A stretch of DNA of 64,000 bases from Eublepharis macularius (Eukaryota > Chordata > Lepidosauria > Squamata > Eublepharidae), in contig NC_072798.1 of assembly GCF_028583425.1 (NCBI RefSeq), positions 8,372,501 to 8,436,500 on the forward strand, in the 5' to 3' direction. The notes beneath the pieces were generated by a model. The model was not told the origin of the DNA. It did not search any database and saw only the letters and a program-made list of their open reading frames with translations. Numbering within the stretch: position 1 is the first letter of the stretch; each line of letters begins with the position of its first letter. Both the position numbers and the translations under genes were made by a program. Shown here piece by piece: positions 40,090 to 64,000 of this stretch.

Positions 40090-40790
40090 ATTTTAAGCTG
40101 ATGATTGCATTGATTTAGGATTACAGCTGAACATCAAGAAGACAAAAAGAATTACACAATTTTAAAGTTGGCAATGAGGAAATGGAAATTCAAGATTTTC
40201 TGATCCTTGACTCAATCATCAACCAAAAGTGGGACTGCAACTAAGAAAACAGAAGAAGATTGAGACTTGGAAGTGCAGCTGTGAAGGAACTAGAAAAGAT
40301 CCTTATAGATAACGATTTATCTTTGGTGACCAAGATCAAAGTAATCTGAACTATGGTATTCCCCATTACTATTTATGGATATGAAAGTTGGACAATGAAG
40401 AAAGCTGACAGGAAGAACTTGATTCATTTGAAATGTGGTTCTGGAGGAGAGTTTTGCAGATACCATGGACCGCCAAAAAGACAAGTGGGTTCTCGGACTG
40501 GTCAAATCAAGCCTGAATCTCCCGAGAAGCTAAAATAACAAAACTGAGGGTATTGTACTTTGGTCATATCATGAGAAGACAAGATTCTCTGGAAAAGTCA
40601 ATAATGTTAGGAAAAGCAGAAGGCAGTAGGAAAAGAAGACCTAAAATGAGATAGCTGGACTCAGTAACAGAAGCCATGTCCTCCAGTTTGCAAGATCTGA
40701 GCAAGTCTGTTAATGATAGGACATTTTGGAGGTCCTTCATTCATAGGGTTGCAATAGGTCAGAGGCAATTTAACAGCACATAATAACACA
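40090..40790 (+). mobile_element. BovB (RTE) LINE 3' fragment
   Basis: Frame 40353-40538 encodes MVFPITIYGYESWTMKKADR, the BovB segment after the reverse-transcriptase core. Further on, TTTTGGAGGTCCTTCATTC and AGGGTTGCAATAGGTCAGAG are the 3' end. Several frame changes are present. Confidence 0.85.
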
Positions 40791-41097
40791 TGCTTGAATT
40801 TCAGTGAGAAAAGCAGATTATAAATGAATACGTTTGTTAGAAGACCCATTACGCTTCGGAGTAAGCATCCGTATGGGGAAGCCCTTTTACAATAAATATC
40901 AAACTACATTAAAATAACTGACTCTGTTTTAAAAGGTGTGTGTGTGTGTGGGGGGGGTAAAACCGGAAAGAACTGGATCAAATCTTTATTTTCTATTTCT
41001 GCCTGGAGATAGCCTTCCTCCCAATTGCTGAATGTTCCATATTGCAATTTTGCCGTACAAGGGAGTGTTTTTTTTTCTGATTTGCTTTTCACATAGC

Positions 41098-41210
41098 AAA
41101 ATAGTAAAAGAATCCAGTAGCACCTTTAAGACTAACCAACTTGATTGTAGCATAAGCTTTGGAGAGCCACAGCTCTCTTCCGTCAGATGCATGACGTCAG
41201 ATGCATTTCA
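41098..41210 (-). repeat. Hammerhead-like repeat, single unit
   Basis: TCCAGTAGCACCTTTAAGAC, TTGATTGTAGCATAAGCTTT, GGAGAGCCACAGCTCTCTTC and CGTCAGATGCATGACGTCAG. The unit has lost part of the GAAA box (GGAAAG context changed to CCAAAG on the minus strand). Confidence 0.65.
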
Positions 41211-41779
41211 CATAGCAGACATCCCAGGAGCAGGTGCTGTGTGCATGGAGACCCCATAGCTGTGAATAAAACTTCTTTGTATGATCAGTTATCATTAGTT
41301 TATTTTACCGGTACACACAGATTTAGTTGATAGACCCCTAGGAAGCAAAGCAGTTTATTACAGATCTTAAAACTGGTAAATTTTTCATGCCTAAATTTAG
41401 CTGCTTTGGGTCTCTGCATTTAAATTTCTGCCAGGTACCATGAAAAAAGATGTCAGTTCTTGCTAGGGAGAGAGGAGTAAAGGCCATTTATTATTATTTG
41501 TGTATTTGGTGGAATGTAACTGTTTTATGCCATCTTGCTCATAAAAAACCTGGGTGTCACTGCTTATCAGCATCACTTCTGCATCTAACATCTAAAGCGC
41601 TACCTAGAACTACACCAGGATTTTACATCCCACCCGAGGCTCCTTCCTGTTCCTGTTTTTTTTTTTAATTTGCAGAATCCAGCCCGAATAAGAGTTCTGC
41701 AGAACTTGGAAGCTTGCATACTGTTGTGTGTCATTCAGAGGCCACAAAGACCACAGCCTGAAGGAGAAAGATGTACTTT

Positions 41780-42005
41780 AAGAACTTAAGCAGAGCCCTG
41801 CTGGATCAGAACAATGGTCTATCTATCTAGTGCAACATCTGCTTTCACACTAGCTAACCAGTTTGCCCTGGAGGGCCAACAAACAGGGCATAGAGGCTAA
41901 GCCCCGCCCCCCAATATTGCCTCCTAGCACTGGTATTCAGAGATTGACTGCCTCTGAATATGGAGGCTTTCCTTTGGTCACTGTGGCTAGTAGCCATTGA
42001 TGGAC
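41780..42005 (-). repeat. CR1/L3-like LINE 3' fragment
   Basis: AGAGCCCTGCTGGATCAGAA and CAGTTTGCCCTGGAGGGCC followed by CTGCCTCTGAATATGGAGG is the reverse of a common reptile CR1-type 3' end. Confidence 0.55.
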
Positions 42006-42139
42006 CTAATTTATTCCCACGTGAGTTTTTTCCCTTCTTTTATGTATGACTCACCAGAACTCATGCAGGAATAAATGCGATTAGTCTTTTCACGTCTCCC
42101 CCACCCAAGCCTACTGTTTTCTTACCACAGTCTAATGTG

Positions 42140-42540
42140 GCTACAGGGGTTGCCAATCTCTAGGTAAGGTCTAGAGCATCCCAAAATAACAACTGATCTG
42201 GCCACAGAGATTGGTGCACCTTGAGGGGAAAAATGGCTCTTGGAGGTAGGCTTGCCAACCTCCAGGTGGTGGCTGAAGAGCTTACAGAATTACAAGTGTC
42301 CTTTTGCCCACCGAGATTAGTTCCCCTGGAAAAAAATGGCTGCCTTAAAAGATTGACTCTATGGCATTACACCCTCCCCTTCACAAACTCCACCCTCTTC
42401 AGGCTCCGCTCCCCAAATCTCCAAGAATTCCCCAACCAGGAGCTGGCAACCCTAGCTGAGCTTTCTCCAACAAATCCTGCCTCCCCCCGGCTCCATCCCC
42501 CAATCTCCAGGAATTTCCCAACCTACAGTTGGCAACCGTA
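42140..42540. repeat. GTTGCCAACCTCCAGG-type repeats, nested copies
   Basis: GGGTTGCCAATCTCTAGGT at 42147, GCTTGCCAACCTCCAGGTGG at 42248, and right ends GAGCTGGCAACCCT near 42443 and CAGTTGGCAACCGT near 42527. At least two partial copies are nested up to the edge of the TRIM24 CpG island. Confidence 0.6.
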
Positions 42541-42807
42541 AGCCTTTCCGCACAGGAAAGGCGGCTCAATACGGAGAAGGGAGAGGGGAAGAGCCAAGGG
42601 GCGGGGCCTGGGTGGAGGTTGGACACGCGCCTTCAACCAATCAGCGACGCCGGTGCCACTGAGGCGACGGCCGCGGCCGTTGCGAGGGAAGCGGGTTCTG
42701 CGGCCCGCGCAGAAGGGGCCGGTTGGTGGGCGGCCGTTGGGAGCGGCGGTTGGCGCCCGGCCGGCCTGTGTGTGTCTCCGGCGGCGCCGCTGCCGCCTCC
42801 CGCCGAA

Positions 42808-62416
<19,609 letters not shown>

Positions 62417-62903
62417 GTAAGCAGACTGTCTAGGAAAAGATGCTTGAAACAAATGTTATCTAATGAGTAAGTTTTCCATTATCAGTATTGAGATCTAACA
62501 GGTAATTTTGCTTTAAAGGGGGTGGGAAAGTCTGTGCCTTTGGGGTTTGCTATAAAAACCATCAGCAATTAAAAAGGCCAACTTTGTACTGCTTTTGGTT
62601 AGTCCGATAGTGATTTTATCAATAGATTAATCCTCCCATACTTTCCCTATGTATGTACTTAATCTTTTGGAATTTAGTTTTTATTGTGGTCCTTAATCTA
62701 TGGGTGCGTTATGCTGGAGGTAAAAATACTGGGATGGTGATGGTGTTATGTAGGCGTATCTTGAATGAAAAGAATTGGTGGTCAAGAAGCCTGATTCAGT
62801 GGATGCCTGCGGCATTTATTTATTTTATTCATTTTATCATATTTATATCCTGCCCTCCCCGTGAACCAGGTATAAATTTGCTATAGAAAATACAATGCTC
62901 TAG

Positions 62904-63810
62904 GCTACGAAAATTGCGCTTGGAAATGCAAATATGTCAGATAAATGCTGGAAATGTAAAAAGCATGAAGGATCATTGTATCATATGTGGTGGACGTGTG
63001 AAGTAGCTAGACAGTACTGGGGAGATATTTTAGAAGTAATAAATGAGATTTTGCAGACCCAAATAAAGAAGAACCCAGAGCTATTGCTACTGAATTTAAG
63101 TATGGAAGTTGTTCCTATGCAATACCGAACATTACTATTCTACCTGACGACGGCAGCAAGACTTCTATATGCGCAGAAATTGAAGGTGCAAGAAATACCA
63201 ACTATTGAAGACTGGATGTATAAATTGCTGTACATGGCAGAAATGGACAAAATGACAAGAAAGCTGAGAGATCAGAACCTGGCAGAATTCTTTACTGATT
63301 GGGGAAGACTGAAAACATATTTAGAAAAGAAGTGGGACGTGAAAGGGGAACTATGGCAATTCGAAAATTATTAGAATGTTTTTTTTTATTGGAAGAGATG
63401 GAATCTTTACCATATGGAGCGAAGTATTAGCTAATTGTTAGCTTAAATTTAAGTGGATTTGGAGTTAATAGATATTGATAAAATTAATAAAGTAGATATT
63501 TTATTTAATTGTTAGCTTAAATTTAAATATATCTGAAGTTAACAGATAGTAATAGATAACAGATTTTAAGTTAATAATAATAGATCTGAAGCTAACAGAT
63601 AGAGCTTAGCTTAACAAAGCAGAATGTAAACATGATATAATGAGTTATAGAAAAAGGGGATAGATTAGGAATAGATTAAGATATAGGGTTGGAAAGCTGT
63701 TGGAAGTCCTGAAAAAGGGGGGAGGGAAAGGGTGGGGTAAAATGATATTGAGATGTTATTTGAAAGTTGTATGTATTAATATTCTCACCTAATAATTTTT
63801 TTTAAAAAAA
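62904..63810 (+). mobile_element. L1 LINE, 5'-truncated, with 18-bp target duplication
   Basis: The frame 62934-63374 encodes the L1 ORF2 C-terminus: SDKCWKCKKHEGSLYHMWWT (Cys-x2-Cys ... His ... WW), then LEVINEIL and TIEDWMYKLLYMAEMDK, ending FENY. An AT-rich 3' UTR ends in TTTTTTTTTAAAAAAA. GAAAATACAATGCTCTAG occurs at 62886-62903 and again at 63811-63828, an 18-bp target-site duplication. It lies in the TRIM24 intron after exon 13. Confidence 0.93.
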
Positions 63811-64000
63811 GAAAATACAATGCTCTAGTAATAGAAAAAGTTATTCAGGGCCATGTTTGTGAAGATAATTAGTAAGAAAATTTTGTGCAGACCAGTAAGA
63901 AGAAATTACATACATTTTGATGAAAGCTAAGCTTTCTTCTGAGAAAGCCTAGAGGTGTTTCACCAGGCCACCAATCTCATAACAGTTTATAAAAATACTA

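Overview
The window looks like one stretch of a squamate reptile (lizard-type) nuclear chromosome. Coding DNA is sparse and split into short exons with GT/AG junctions. The rest is dense in repeats typical of lizards and snakes: tRNA-derived Sauria-type SINEs, 5S-rRNA-derived SINEs, BovB/RTE, CR1, L2-like and L1 LINEs, hAT and Harbinger-like DNA transposons, and a very abundant short repeat with a hammerhead-ribozyme-like core. The exact species cannot be told from the sequence.

Three protein genes lie on the + strand, head to tail. (1) The last two coding exons of PSEN2 (presenilin-2, catalytic subunit of gamma-secretase) are at 3412-6219; the gene enters from the left edge. (2) A complete TRAM1 gene (translocating-chain-associated membrane protein of the ER translocon) is at 10619-25013; its 11 coding exons join in frame to 373 residues, with a CpG-island promoter at about 10.2-10.9 kb. 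(3) The first 13 coding exons of TRIM24 (TIF1-alpha) are at 42808-62416: RING, two B-boxes, coiled coil and part of the linker. The PHD finger and bromodomain must lie beyond the right edge. An intron-containing tRNA-Ile(UAU) gene sits at 33356-33449 in the 17.8 kb between TRAM1 and TRIM24. The three protein genes share no pathway; their adjacency is positional.

Layout: 1-3411 PSEN2 intron; 3412-6219 PSEN2 end; 6.2-10.2 kb intergenic (a dispersed repeat holding a 166-bp minisatellite, foldback element, 52-bp tandem array); 10.2-25.1 kb TRAM1, whose introns hold a hAT element, a Harbinger-like MITE, SINEs and a BovB tail; 25.1-42.5 kb intergenic (5S SINE, hAT MITEs, tRNA gene, a near-full-length CR1 at 35.16-39.7 kb with an open SGNH-esterase ORF1 and an interrupted ORF2); 42.5-64 kb TRIM24, whose introns hold an L2-like endonuclease fragment, an internally deleted BovB, a palindromic MITE and a 5'-truncated L1 with an 18-bp target-site duplication.

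The most unusual signal is the short repeat found at more than a dozen places (7.4, 9.5-10.1, 11.0, 13.3, 31.3, 32.1, 32.5-32.8, 35.0, 41.1 kb and diverged copies). On one strand it reads CTGANGA, a 5-6 bp stem, GAAA, a 3-bp stem with a 4-nt loop, then T: the order of parts of a hammerhead ribozyme. It occurs as single copies, head-to-head dimers and 52-bp tandem arrays, one of them just upstream of the TRAM1 promoter.
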